From NCBI RefSeq assembly GCF_046292825.1, contig NZ_JBKBQG010000006.1, positions 1 to 64,000 on the forward strand: a stretch of 64,000 bases of DNA, read 5' to 3'. This stretch comes from Salinarimonas sp046292825 (GTDB taxonomy: Bacteria; Pseudomonadota; Alphaproteobacteria; Rhizobiales; Beijerinckiaceae). The notes under the pieces are model-generated. The model worked only from the letters and a program-made list of their open reading frames with translations, had not been told where the DNA came from and made no database searches. Both the position numbers and the translations under genes were made by a program. Positions 42,793 to 54,213 of the stretch are shown piece after piece; position 1 is the stretch's first letter, and each line of letters starts with the position of its first letter.

Positions 42793-42971
42793 TGTCATCC
42801 CGGACGCCGAAGGCGATCCGGGACCCATAACCTCGACGACAGTCCGAGCGCGCATGCCGCGCTCGCTCCGCCACGAAACCGAAGCGAGTGTCGGCGAGAC
42901 GCAGCCTACAGGCTGCGACCCCAACGTCGGGAGTCTGGGTCCCGGATCGCCTTCGGCGTCCGGGATGACAG
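42793..42971. repeat. palindromic mosaic repeat, family B copy 5
   Basis: Both arms are of the CGGACGCCGAAGGCGATCCG type here, unlike copies 1-4 where the arms differ; inner GCGCGCATGCCGCGC and GCAGCCTACAGGCTGC are kept. It fills the gap between the convergent cobT and carboxylase genes. Confidence 0.87.
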
Positions 42972-43013
42972 CCCGAGGACGATTCAGGACTTCCGAGCGA
43001 AGCCCCCCTCCCC

Positions 43014-45014
<2,001 letters not shown>

Positions 45015-45251
45015 GGGCGGCGTCACTCGGGCTCGATGGGGTCTTTGTGTCCGCAACGCTTGTAGCGAGGCGGCGGTGCGCTCGTCCACGCCTCTTTCGG
45101 CTATGGGCGGGTATGGGGGGCTCGACGTCTGCGACGAGCGCGACCGTCTACCCTCCCTCTCGTGGCTAGGGGCCTTCCCCAAGAGAGGTAAGGACGAAGA
45201 CGGCGCTCGTCACGGGCGGCGGGCGGGATGCGTGAACGGGATGGCCTGCGA

Positions 45252-46313
45252 TCACCGGCGCACGCGCGCATGGACGAAGGCGAGCTTCTCCACGGCCGGC
45301 GGCGGCAGGGCGAAGGGATAGAGATCCCCCTGCCCCATCGAGCGATTGAGCGCGTTCACCGCGAAGGTGAGCGGCCCCCAGGCGGCGACGAGACGCCCGA
45401 ACGCGCCGTCGTCGTGCGGATCGAAGGCGACACGGGCCGCGAGGTCCTCGGCGCCCGGCTCCTGCGGGCTCAGCGAGAGGCCGAAGGCGGCGGCGGTCTC
45501 GAGCGTGTCGACCATGTGCAGGTAGTGCGCGAAGGTCTCCGCCCAATCCTCCCACGGATGCGCGCTCGCATAGGCGCTGACGTGCCGCTCGGCCCAGTCC
45601 GCCGGCGGTCCGGCCTCGTAATGGCGGGCGAGCGCGGCGGCGTAATCGGTGCGCTCGTCGCCGAACAGGGTCCGGAACGCCTCGATCGCGTCGCGCTCGA
45701 CCACGATCTTCTCGAAATAATAATGCCCCACCTCGTGACGCAGGTGGCCGAGCAGCGTCCGGTAGGGCTCGCCCATGGCGTGACGGCGCGCCTCGCGCTC
45801 GACGTCGTCCGCTTCCGCGAGCGCGATGGTGACCAGCCCCTGCGTGTGCCCGGTGGTGACGGGGGCGGCATCGGGCGGGTCGGCGAGGAAGTCGAAGGCG
45901 AGCCCGTTCGGGTCCTCCGGCCGGCGCGTGAGCGGCAGGTCGAGGGCGACGAGGGTGTAGACGAGCCGCTTCTTGGCCTCCTCGAGCTTGCGCCAGCGGG
46001 CGATGTGGTCGCCGAGCGCGAGATCGGGAATGGTGCGGTTGTGACGGCAGGCGAGGCAGAAGCGCTCCGCCCCCGCCTCCTGCGCCGGCACCAGCCAATT
46101 GCAGGCGCCGTAGGCGGCGTTCGCGCAGAAGACGTAGGCCTCGTCCGCGGAGGCGCGCTGGCGCTCGGCGGGGCGCCAGAGCGTCTCGTCGAGATCGAGC
46201 GCCAGCAGCGCCCGCCGCCCGGCGGCGAAACCGAGCCTCTTGCCGCAGGCGTCGCAGGCGGTCGCCTCGAAATGCTGGGGGGCGCCGCAGGCGCCGCAGG
46301 TGAAGAGCTTCAT
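45252..46313 (-). CDS. putative zinc-binding metallopeptidase with N-terminal zinc ribbon
   Basis: A 353-residue protein. The N-terminus is a zinc ribbon with CGACGAPQHF and CDACGKRLGF, plus later paired cysteines (FCLACRHN). The central HEVGHYYFE at residues 193-201 is an HExxH zinc protease site, and HPWEDWAETFAHYLHMVDT near 254 gives further conserved histidine and acidic residues. It matches the widespread proteobacterial family of putative zinc-binding peptidases of unknown substrate. Predicted cytoplasmic, no signal peptide. Confidence 0.85.
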   Translation of the reverse strand: MKLFTCGACGAPQHFEATACDACGKRLGFAAGRRALLALDLDETLWRPAERQRASADEAYVFCANAAYGACNWLVPAQEAGAERFCLACRHNRTIPDLALGDHIARWRKLEEAKKRLVYTLVALDLPLTRRPEDPNGLAFDFLADPPDAAPVTTGHTQGLVTIALAEADDVEREARRHAMGEPYRTLLGHLRHEVGHYYFEKIVVERDAIEAFRTLFGDERTDYAAALARHYEAGPPADWAERHVSAYASAHPWEDWAETFAHYLHMVDTLETAAAFGLSLSPQEPGAEDLAARVAFDPHDDGAFGRLVAAWGPLTFAVNALNRSMGQGDLYPFALPPPAVEKLAFVHARVRR

Positions 46314-46411
46314 GGGGGTCTTTCGCGCATGCCGACGGTGCGGCGCACGTCAACGCACGAGACCGCACTTTCGGCTATCGCGGACATGCGTCGCGCGAAG
46401 ACGTCCGCGCC

Positions 46412-47407
46412 TCAACCGAACACCACGTCCTGATATTGGTACGCCGTGAACGCGAGATACGCGACGAGCATGGCGATGCCGCTCGCGCGGCCGATCTTCG
46501 CGACGGTCAGCAGCCACACGACGAGCAGCGCCGTGAGGCCGAGCATCAGCCACATTTCGAGGTCGGCGAGGCTCGGGTCGATGGCGAGCGGCTTGATCAT
46601 CGCGGTGATGCCGACGATCGAGAGGATGTTGAACAGGTTCGAGCCGACGATGTTGCCGATGATCATGCTCGTCTGGCGCTTCACCGCCGCGGCGAGGCAG
46701 GTCGAGAGCTCGGGCAGCGAGGTGCCGACCGCGACGACCGTCACCCCGATGATCGCCTCCGGCACGCCGAGCGCGCCTCCGGCCGCGACGGCCCCCTGCA
46801 CCAGCACCTCCGACCCGACCACGAGCGCGGCGAGGCCGAGCGCGAGGAAGACGAGCGCCTTGCCGATCGTCGCGATGCCCTTCTCGTCGATGCCCTCGTC
46901 GTGCGCGTCCTCGGCGAGATCGGGCAGGCCCGCGCCCTTGTCGGTCCAGAAGCGGAAGACGACGAAGACGACGAGGAGGGCGAACAGGCCGAGCCCCGCC
47001 CATTGCGTCACGACGCCGTACATCATCAGGCCGACGAGGAGGAGCGTCGCGAGCCCCATCATCAGGAGGTCGGCGCGCACTTCGCGCGGGTCCGTCCGCA
47101 GCGCGTAGACGAGCGCGACGGCGCCGAGGATGAGAAGGATGTTGGCGATGTTCGAGCCGACGACGTTGCCGAGCGAGATGCCGGGGAAGCCAGACAGGTT
47201 GGCGTTGACGGAGGTGAACAATTCCGGCGCCGAGGTGCCGAAGGCCACGATCGTCGCGCCGATCAACAGCTTCGAGACGCCGAGCCGCTCGGCGAGGAAG
47301 GCCGCGGCATCGATCGTCCAATCGCCGCCCTTGACGAGCAGGAAGAGCCCGAACCCGATCGACCCGAGGGCCAGGACCGCGAGCTGGTAATCGCCGAGCA
47401 TGTTCAT
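46412..47407 (-). CDS. calcium/sodium antiporter (CaCA family, YrbG-like)
   Basis: A 331-residue membrane antiporter with two inverted halves, each bearing an alpha-repeat: GATIVAFGTSAPELFTSVNA near residue 48 with GNVVGSNIANILLILG, and GVTVVAVGTSLPELSTCLAA near 205 with GNIVGSNLFNILSIVG. These are the cation-binding motifs of the family. ATG 47407 is used, with another ATG two codons on. It lies 191 bases after pntB in the same direction and may have its own promoter. Confidence 0.9.
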   Translation of the reverse strand: MNMLGDYQLAVLALGSIGFGLFLLVKGGDWTIDAAAFLAERLGVSKLLIGATIVAFGTSAPELFTSVNANLSGFPGISLGNVVGSNIANILLILGAVALVYALRTDPREVRADLLMMGLATLLLVGLMMYGVVTQWAGLGLFALLVVFVVFRFWTDKGAGLPDLAEDAHDEGIDEKGIATIGKALVFLALGLAALVVGSEVLVQGAVAAGGALGVPEAIIGVTVVAVGTSLPELSTCLAAAVKRQTSMIIGNIVGSNLFNILSIVGITAMIKPLAIDPSLADLEMWLMLGLTALLVVWLLTVAKIGRASGIAMLVAYLAFTAYQYQDVVFG

Positions 47408-47598
47408 CGAGACGCGCGCTCCGTCGGCGGCGGAAGGAAACAGGGGCGCTCTCGCGCGCACCTCAGATAGCGATCCCTCCGGCCGGCGCAAGAGCGGATC
47501 ACCGCCGGCCGCGGCCGTTTCGCACGCGCTTCAGTCTGGACGCCGACGCGGCGAGGGATCGCTTCGGGGAGGGGCACGCCCCCTCCCCGTCCCGCGCC

Positions 47599-48993
47599 TC
47601 ACAGAGCCTTGACGATCTCGTCGACCATCTTCTTGGCGTCGCCGAAGAGCATCATCGTGTTGTCGCGGAAGAACAGCTCGTTCTCGACGCCGGCATAGCC
47701 GGAGCCCATGCCGCGCTTGATGAACAGGACCGTCTTCGCCTTGTCGACGTCGAGGATCGGCATGCCGTAGATCGGCGATTGCGGATCGGTCTTGGCGGAG
47801 GGGTTCGTCACGTCGTTGGCGCCGATGACGAAGGCGACGTCCGCCTGCGGGAACTCGCCGTTGATGTCCTCGAGCTCGAAGACCTCGTCGTAGGGCACGT
47901 TCGCTTCCGCGAGGAGCACGTTCATGTGGCCGGGCATGCGGCCGGCGACCGGGTGGATCGCGTACTTGACCTCGACGCCCTCCTCCTTGAGGAGGTCGCA
48001 CATCTCGCGCAGCGTGTGCTGGGCCTGGGCGACCGCCATGCCGTAGCCGGGCACGATGATGACCTTGGCCGCGTTCTTCATGATGAAGGCCGCGTCCTCC
48101 GCCGAGCCCTGCTTGACGGGCCGCGTCTCCGCCTCGCCCGCCGCCGCGCCGGCCGTCTCGCCGCCGAAGCCGCCGAGGATGACCGAGACGAACGAGCGGT
48201 TCATGCCCTTGCACATGATGTAGGAGAGGATCGCGCCCGAGGAGCCGACGAGCGCGCCCGTGATGATCAGCGCGAGGTTGCCGAGCGTGAAGCCGATGCC
48301 CGCCGCCGCCCAGCCGGAATAGGAGTTCAGCATCGAGACGACGACCGGCATGTCCGCGCCGCCGATCGGGATGATCAGCAGCACGCCGAGCGCGAAGGCG
48401 AGGATGGCGATCAGCCAGAACAGGGTCGCGCTCTCGGTGGCGATGAAGGCCGCGAGCAGGACGAGGAGCAGGATGCCGAGCCCCAGATTGATCATGTGCC
48501 GCATGGGCAGCATGATCGGCTTGCCGGACATCCGCCCGTCGAGCTTGAGGAAGGCGATGACCGAGCCCGTGAAGGTGAGCGCGCCGATCGCGGCGCCGAT
48601 GCCCATCTCGAACAGGCTCAGGCCCGGGATCGCGCCCGGCATGCCGATACCGAAGGCCTGCGGCGCGTAGAGCGCCGCCGCCGCCACCAGCACCGCCGCC
48701 ATGCCGACGAGGGAGTGGAAGGCCGCGACGAGCTGCGGCATCGCCGTCATCGGCACGCGCCGCGCGATCACCGCGCCGATCGAGCCGCCGATCGCGATGC
48801 CGACCACCACGAGCAGGAACCCGCCGACGGAAGGCGGCGCGTAGACGAGCGTGGTCAGCGCCGCGAGCCCCATGCCGATCATGCCGAACAGGTTGCCCTG
48901 CCGCGACGTCGTCGGATGCGAGAGGCCCCGCAGCGCGAGGATGAAGAGCACCCCGGAGACGAGGTAGAGGAGATTGGCGAGATTGGCCCCCAT
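47599..48993 (-). CDS. pntB: NAD(P) transhydrogenase beta subunit
   Basis: A 464-residue subunit holding most membrane helices and the NADP(H)-binding domain of the proton-pumping transhydrogenase, which makes NADPH from NADH. Recognisable are the helix-rich N-terminus, the VIIVPGYGMAVAQAQH nucleotide motif near residue 317, AIHPVAGRMPGHMNVLLAEA and VIGANDVTNPSA. Four bases separate it from the preceding subunit. Confidence 0.95.
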   Translation of the reverse strand: MGANLANLLYLVSGVLFILALRGLSHPTTSRQGNLFGMIGMGLAALTTLVYAPPSVGGFLLVVVGIAIGGSIGAVIARRVPMTAMPQLVAAFHSLVGMAAVLVAAAALYAPQAFGIGMPGAIPGLSLFEMGIGAAIGALTFTGSVIAFLKLDGRMSGKPIMLPMRHMINLGLGILLLVLLAAFIATESATLFWLIAILAFALGVLLIIPIGGADMPVVVSMLNSYSGWAAAGIGFTLGNLALIITGALVGSSGAILSYIMCKGMNRSFVSVILGGFGGETAGAAAGEAETRPVKQGSAEDAAFIMKNAAKVIIVPGYGMAVAQAQHTLREMCDLLKEEGVEVKYAIHPVAGRMPGHMNVLLAEANVPYDEVFELEDINGEFPQADVAFVIGANDVTNPSAKTDPQSPIYGMPILDVDKAKTVLFIKRGMGSGYAGVENELFFRDNTMMLFGDAKKMVDEIVKAL

Positions 48994-48997
48994 CGCC

Positions 48998-49438
48998 TCA
49001 GCCCTTCTTCTTGTACATGGCGAGCATGCGCTGCGTGACGAGGAAGCCGCCGACGATGTTCACCGAGGCGAGCACGAGGGCGATGAAGCCGAGGAACGTG
49101 GCGAAGCCGCCGCCCGCGCCCTCGGCCGTGTCGACGACCTGGACGCCGACCGCGAGCAGCGCGCCGACCACGATCACCGAGGAGATCGCGTTCGTGACCG
49201 ACATCAGCGGCGTGTGGAGCGCGGGCGTCACCGCCCAGACCACGTAATAGCCGACGAAGATCGCGAGCACGAAGATCGCGAAGCGGAACACGGTGGGATC
49301 GATGGCGCCGCCGGTCGCGACGCTCATGCCGGTCGCCGCCATGTCCGCGTAGGATTGGGCGGCGATGGCCGCCTCGCGCGCGGCGTCGGCCGCGGCCTGG
49401 GCACGCTGCAGCGCCTCTTCGGGTGTCAAGGTTGCCAT
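48998..49438 (-). CDS. pntAB: NAD(P) transhydrogenase alpha subunit, membrane part
   Basis: A 146-residue protein with three or four membrane helices, corresponding to the C-terminal part of the E. coli PntA. HTPLMSVTNAISSVIVVGAL is the recognisable stretch. The separate gene is typical of alphaproteobacteria, where the alpha subunit is split in two. An alanine-rich N-terminal stretch precedes the membrane part. Confidence 0.93.
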   Translation of the reverse strand: MATLTPEEALQRAQAAADAAREAAIAAQSYADMAATGMSVATGGAIDPTVFRFAIFVLAIFVGYYVVWAVTPALHTPLMSVTNAISSVIVVGALLAVGVQVVDTAEGAGGGFATFLGFIALVLASVNIVGGFLVTQRMLAMYKKKG

Positions 49439-49466
49439 GGCTGTCCCTCTGTCCTGAGAAGAGCCG

Positions 49467-50606
49467 TCAGGCGGCGGCCGGCTGGAAGGACGGATGCACG
49501 ACCGCGCCGTCCCGCGTGAGCAGCGTGGCGCGCACGAGCTCGTCGTCCCAATTGGGCGCGATCTTCTTCTCGCCCTTGTCGATCATCGTCTCGAGGAAGG
49601 CGAGGAGGTTCTTCGCGTAGAGCGCCGACGCCGTCGCGGGCAGGCGGCCGGGGACGTTGCGGTGACCGACGATGCGCACGCCGCCGTGCTCGACGACCTG
49701 ATCGGGCTGCGAGAGCTCGCAATTGCCGCCGCGATCGACCGCGATGTCGACGACGACGGAGCCTGCCTTCATCGATTCGACCATCTCGCGCGTCACGAGC
49801 TTCGGCGCGGGCCGGCCCGGGATCAGCGCCGTCGTGATCACGATGTCCTGCTTGGCGATGTGGGAGGCGACGAGCTGCGCCTGCTTGGCGCGGTATTCGG
49901 CCGACATCTCCTTGGCGTAGCCGCCCGCGGTCTCGGCCTGCTTGAACTCCTCGTCCTCGACGGCGATGAACTTCGCGCCGAGCGATTCGACCTGCTCCTT
50001 CGCGGCCGGGCGGACGTCCGTCGCGGTCACCACGGCGCCGAGACGCCGGGCGGTGGCGATCGCCTGCAGCCCGGCGACGCCCGCGCCCATCACGAAGAGG
50101 CGCGCGGCGGGCACGGTGCCGGCCGCCGTCATCATCATCGGGAAGCCGCGGCCGTATTCGGCGGCGGCGTCGATCACGGCGCGGTAGCCGGCGAGGTTCG
50201 CCTGGCTCGAGAGCACGTCCATCACCTGCGCGCGGGTGATGCGCGGCATCAGCTCCATCGAGAAGGCGGCGATCCTGGCGTCCGCCATCGCCTGCACGGC
50301 GGCGGCCTCGCCGTAGGGGTCCATCGTGGCGAGCACGACCGCGCCCGCGCGGATCGCGGCGAGGCGCTCGCCCTCGGGACGGCGCACGAGGAGCACGGCG
50401 TCGGCCGTGCCCGCGGCGGCGGCGGCATCGCCCGCGATCGTCGCGCCGGCGGCCTCGTAATCCGCGTCGCGGAAGCCGGAGGCCGTGCCGGCCCCGGTCT
50501 CGATCGCGACCTCGGCGCCATACGACACGAGCTTCTTGACCGTGTCGGGCGACGCCGCGACGCGGCTCTCGCCGCCGGCCGTCTCCTTCAGGACCGCGAC
50601 CCGCAT
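49467..50606 (-). CDS. pntAA: NAD(P) transhydrogenase alpha subunit, NAD-binding part
   Basis: A 379-residue cytoplasmic NAD(H)-binding subunit related to alanine dehydrogenase. It starts MRVAVLKETAGGESRVAASP, has the Rossmann segment LFVMGAGVAGLQAIATARRLGA (in part) near 168, and DIVITTALIPGRPAPKLVT. First transhydrogenase gene of the pntAA-pntAB-pntB set, 69 bases after the cytochrome oxidase subunit gene. Confidence 0.95.
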   Translation of the reverse strand: MRVAVLKETAGGESRVAASPDTVKKLVSYGAEVAIETGAGTASGFRDADYEAAGATIAGDAAAAAGTADAVLLVRRPEGERLAAIRAGAVVLATMDPYGEAAAVQAMADARIAAFSMELMPRITRAQVMDVLSSQANLAGYRAVIDAAAEYGRGFPMMMTAAGTVPAARLFVMGAGVAGLQAIATARRLGAVVTATDVRPAAKEQVESLGAKFIAVEDEEFKQAETAGGYAKEMSAEYRAKQAQLVASHIAKQDIVITTALIPGRPAPKLVTREMVESMKAGSVVVDIAVDRGGNCELSQPDQVVEHGGVRIVGHRNVPGRLPATASALYAKNLLAFLETMIDKGEKKIAPNWDDELVRATLLTRDGAVVHPSFQPAAA

Positions 50607-50675
50607 GCCCTCATCCCCCCGAATGCTGTTTTACGAAGCGCCGGGGGAGACGCCCCCCCGGCGGAAGGCGGCGCG

Positions 50676-50984
50676 TCAGCCGGCGGCCGTCAACAGGAAG
50701 ACCACGAGCAGGAACGCGAGCACCGCGCCAGGAGCGCGCCAGCCGATGGCGGGCACGAAGCCGCCGAGCGCACCGGCCACCGTCGAGGCGATCACGCCGA
50801 AGATGCCCCAGAACCACGCCCCGCCGACGCCGCCGATGGCGAGCGACAGCACCCAGCCGACGACCAGCATGGTGCCGATCGTGGTGAAATGCACGAAGCC
50901 GTCATAGGTGGTCTCGTGGGTCTTGCCGTCCATCTCCGGGCGGTATTCCCGGGTCGGGTCGACATCGTGCGCCATGTTCGCCAT
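50676..50984 (-). CDS. aa3-type cytochrome c oxidase subunit IV
   Basis: A 102-residue protein whose first part holds the short motif THETTYDGFVHFTTIGTM characteristic of bacterial aa3-type oxidase subunit IV, a small one-helix accessory subunit. Here the sequence continues with two further hydrophobic helices, making it longer than the 50-70 residues usual for the subunit. ATG 50984 has GAGG close upstream; ATG 50975 is the alternative. Placement before pntAA is common in Rhizobiales. Confidence 0.8.
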   Translation of the reverse strand: MANMAHDVDPTREYRPEMDGKTHETTYDGFVHFTTIGTMLVVGWVLSLAIGGVGGAWFWGIFGVIASTVAGALGGFVPAIGWRAPGAVLAFLLVVFLLTAAG

Positions 50985-51169
50985 TCCTCGTGATCCTCCG
51001 ACAACGCAGATGTCGGCTTTAGCCGATGCCGTGCGCGCCCGCAATCCGTTGATGGTCGGGGATCGCGTGCGATTTCGGCAGGGGGCCGCGGGCGCGGGCG
51101 CGCGCCTTATCCACACCCGCGGCGCGCGCGCCCTCCCCTCCCGCGCCGGGCTTTGCTAGACATCATGCC

Positions 51170-53920
51170 ATGACCGCCGATCCCGCGCCGCTCGCCGAGA
51201 CCAAGACCGACGCCCGCAAGGCCGTCCCCCGCAAGGCGACGGGCGCCGAGGATCGGGTGACGCCGATGATGGCGCAATACGTGGAGATCAAGGCGGCCAA
51301 CCCGGATTGCCTCCTGTTCTACCGCATGGGGGATTTCTACGAGCTGTTCTTCGAGGACGCCGAGATCGCCTCCCGCGCGCTCGGCATCGTGCTCACGAAA
51401 CGCGGCAAGCATCTGGGCGAGGACATCCCGATGTGCGGCGTGCCGATCGAGCGCGCCGACGATTACCTGCAACGCCTCATCGGGCTCGGCCACCGGGTCG
51501 CGGTGTGCGAGCAGATGGAGGATCCCGCCGAGGCGAAGAAGCGCGGCGCGAAGGCGGTCGTGCGACGCGACGTGGTGCGCCTCGTCACGCCGGGCACGAT
51601 CACCGAGGAGCGCCTGCTCGAGCCCGCGCGCGCGAGCCGCCTCGTCGCGATCGCGCGGCGGAAGGTCGCGGAGGCCGAACACGCCTACGGCATCGCGGCG
51701 ATCGACATCTCGACGGGCGCCTTCCAGGTGGTCGAGGCGAGCCGCTCGGAACTCGGGCCGACGCTCGCCCGCCTCGAGCCGCGGGAGATCGTCCTGCCGG
51801 ACGTCCTCCACGACGATCCCGACCTCGCGCCCGTCTGGCGCGAGACGGGCGCGCCGCTCTACCCGCTCCCGCGCGACGGGCTCGACGCGGCTTCCGCCGA
51901 GCGCCGCCTCCTCGACGCGTTCGGCGTCGCGACGCTCGACGCCTTCGGCGCCTTCACCCGCGCCGAGATCGCGGCGGCGGGCACCGCGCTCCTCTACGTC
52001 GCGCGCACCCAGGTCGCCGCGCGGCCCGCTCTGCGCCCGCCGACGCGCGAGGACGGCGCCGGAATCGTGGCGATCGACGCGGCGACGCGGGCCAATCTGG
52101 AGCTCACCCGCACCCTGTCGGGCGAGCGCGCGGGCTCGCTGCTCGCCACGATCGACCGCACGCTGACGCCGGCCGGCGGGCGGCTCCTCGCCGAGCGGGT
52201 CGCGGGTCCGCTGACGGACGTCGCCGCCATCCGCCGCCGGCAGGACGCGATCGCGCGGCTCGTCGAGGACGCGCCCCTGCGCGAGCTCCTGCGCGAGGCG
52301 CTTTCGCGTGCGCCGGACGTCTCGCGGGCTTTGTCGCGGCTCGCGCTCGAGCGCGGCGGCCCGCGCGACCTCGCGGCCGTGCGCGACGCCCTCCTCTGCG
52401 CGCACGCCATCGCCGATCTGATGGCGCAGGCGGGCGATCTGCCGGCCGAGCTCGCCGCGGCGCAGACCGCGCTCGCCGCGCTCGACCCCGGCCTCGCCGA
52501 GCGCCTGGGCGCGGTGCTCGCCGACGATCTGCCGTTGTCGAAGCGCGACGGCGGCTTCGTGCGGGAGGGGGTCGACGAGGCCCTCGACGAGGCGCGCGCG
52601 CTGCAGAGCGATTCGCGCCGCTTCATCGCGGGCCTGCAGGCGCGCTACGCGCAGGAGACCGGCTGCCGGACGCTGCGCGTCAAGCACAATTCCATGCTCG
52701 GCTATTTCCTCGAAGTGCCGGCGGCGGCCGGCGAGGAGCTCCTGCGCGGGCCGTTGAAGGGCACCTATATCCACCGCCAGACGATGGCGGACGCGATGCG
52801 CTTCACCACCGTCGAACTCGGCGAGCTCGAGAGCCGGATCGCGTCGGCCTCGCAACGGGCGATCGCGATCGAGCACGCGCATTTCGCCGATCTCGCGGCC
52901 ATGCTGGCCGGCGCCCGTCCCGCGATCCTCGCGGCCGGCGACGCGCTCGCGATCGTCGACGTCGCGGCCGCGCTCGCCGATCTCGCCCAGGCGCGCGACT
53001 GGGTGCGCCCGCATGTCGACGAGAGCCTCGCCTTCCGCGTCGAGGGCGCGCGCCACCCGGTCGTCGAGGCCGCGCTCGAGCGGGAGGGCAAGCCCTTCGT
53101 CGCGAACGATTGCGACCTCTCGGGGCGCGAGGCCGGCGCGATCGCGGTGGTGACGGGGCCCAATATGGGCGGCAAGTCGACCTATCTGCGCCAGAACGCG
53201 CTCGTCGTCGTGCTCGCCCAGGCGGGGGCCTTCGTGCCGGCGACGAGGGCCGAGATCGGGGTGGTCGACCGCCTGTTCTCCCGCGTCGGCGCCGCCGACG
53301 ACCTCGCGCGCGGGCGCTCGACCTTCATGGTCGAGATGGTCGAGACGGCGGCGATCCTCAACCAGGCGACGCGCCGCTCGCTCGTCATCCTCGACGAGAT
53401 CGGCCGCGGCACGGCGACCTTCGACGGGCTGTCGATCGCGTGGGCGAGCGTCGAGCATCTGCACGAGGAGAATCGCTGCCGCGCGCTCTTCGCCACCCAT
53501 TTCCACGAGCTGACCCGTCTCACCGAGCGTTTTTCGCGCATCGAGACGCTCACGCTCGAGGTCGCCGATCATCGCGGCGCGGTGATCTTCCTCCACCGCG
53601 TGGTGAAGGGCGCCGCCGATCGCTCCTACGGCCTGCAGGTGGCGAAGCTCGCCGGGCTCCCCGCGCCCGTGATCGCGCGCGCGGGCCAAATCCTCGCCGA
53701 GCTCGAGCGCTCCGACCGCGAGCGCCCCCGCGCCGCCGCCCTCGACGACCTCCCCCTCTTCGCCGCCCCCGTGCGCGCCGCCCCCCCTCCCCCGCCCGCC
53801 GCCGTCGCGAAGGACGGACTGCGCGAGGCGCTCGCCGCGCTCGACCCGGACGAGATGACCCCGAAGGAGGCGCTGGAGGCTCTCTATCGTTTGAAGGGGC
53901 TTGGGAATCCCTCCCCGTAG
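51170..53920 (+). CDS. mutS: DNA mismatch repair protein MutS
   Basis: A 916-residue mismatch-recognition ATPase. The mismatch-binding motif is in FYRMGDFYELFFEDA near residue 48 (Phe-x-Glu: FYELF), Walker A GPNMGGKSTYLRQNA near 664, Walker B LVILDEIGRGTATFDG near 743, and ATHFHEL near 777. Length is normal for alphaproteobacterial MutS. A TAGACA box at 51157-51162 ends seven bases before the ATG, so the transcript may be leaderless. The TAG stop lies within a family E repeat, which encodes the last few residues. Confidence 0.97.
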   Translation: MTADPAPLAETKTDARKAVPRKATGAEDRVTPMMAQYVEIKAANPDCLLFYRMGDFYELFFEDAEIASRALGIVLTKRGKHLGEDIPMCGVPIERADDYLQRLIGLGHRVAVCEQMEDPAEAKKRGAKAVVRRDVVRLVTPGTITEERLLEPARASRLVAIARRKVAEAEHAYGIAAIDISTGAFQVVEASRSELGPTLARLEPREIVLPDVLHDDPDLAPVWRETGAPLYPLPRDGLDAASAERRLLDAFGVATLDAFGAFTRAEIAAAGTALLYVARTQVAARPALRPPTREDGAGIVAIDAATRANLELTRTLSGERAGSLLATIDRTLTPAGGRLLAERVAGPLTDVAAIRRRQDAIARLVEDAPLRELLREALSRAPDVSRALSRLALERGGPRDLAAVRDALLCAHAIADLMAQAGDLPAELAAAQTALAALDPGLAERLGAVLADDLPLSKRDGGFVREGVDEALDEARALQSDSRRFIAGLQARYAQETGCRTLRVKHNSMLGYFLEVPAAAGEELLRGPLKGTYIHRQTMADAMRFTTVELGELESRIASASQRAIAIEHAHFADLAAMLAGARPAILAAGDALAIVDVAAALADLAQARDWVRPHVDESLAFRVEGARHPVVEAALEREGKPFVANDCDLSGREAGAIAVVTGPNMGGKSTYLRQNALVVVLAQAGAFVPATRAEIGVVDRLFSRVGAADDLARGRSTFMVEMVETAAILNQATRRSLVILDEIGRGTATFDGLSIAWASVEHLHEENRCRALFATHFHELTRLTERFSRIETLTLEVADHRGAVIFLHRVVKGAADRSYGLQVAKLAGLPAPVIARAGQILAELERSDRERPRAAALDDLPLFAAPVRAAPPPPPAAVAKDGLREALAALDPDEMTPKEALEALYRLKGLGNPSP

Positions 53921-54053
53921 GGGAGGGTGGACTTTCGAGGCGTGAGCCGAGAAAGGCCGGGCGGGGCCCGGGTGGGGATCATGCTTCGAACCTCGGGCCC
54001 CACCCGACCCCTGTCGCTCCGCTCCAGGGGCCACCCTCCCCTACGGGGAGGAA
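53908..54053. repeat. repeat family E, tandem copy 1 overlapping the mutS end
   Basis: CCCTCCCCGTAGGGGAGGG at the left and CACCCTCCCCTACGGGGAGG at the right, with inner CGGGCGGGGCCCGGGTGG and the matching CGGGCCCCACCCG. The left palindrome contains the mutS stop codon. Confidence 0.85.
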
Positions 54054-54065
54054 TGCTCGCGCCCG

Positions 54066-54211
54066 TCCCTCCCCGTAGGGGAGGGTGGACTTTCGAGGCG
54101 TGAGCCGAGAAAGGCCGGGTGGGGCCCGGGTGGAGAACAATCTTCAAGCCTCGGGCCCCACCCGACCCCTGTCGCTCCGCTCCAGGGGCCACCCTCCCCT
54201 ACGGGGAGGGA
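54066..54211. repeat. repeat family E, tandem copy 2
   Basis: Nearly the same as the copy 13 bases upstream, with small changes in the central loop (GAGAACAATCTTCAAGCC in place of GGGATCATGCTTCGAACC). It ends three bases before the stop codon of the convergent DUF192 gene. Together the two copies occupy all of the mutS-DUF192 interval. Confidence 0.85.
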
Positions 54212-54213
54212 TG

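Noticed and set aside
53908..54211. Tandem repeats that might suggest a CRISPR array or satellite
   Set aside because: Only two units of about 146 bp that are themselves palindromic, with a 13-base spacer; no short direct repeats with unique spacers and no cas genes.
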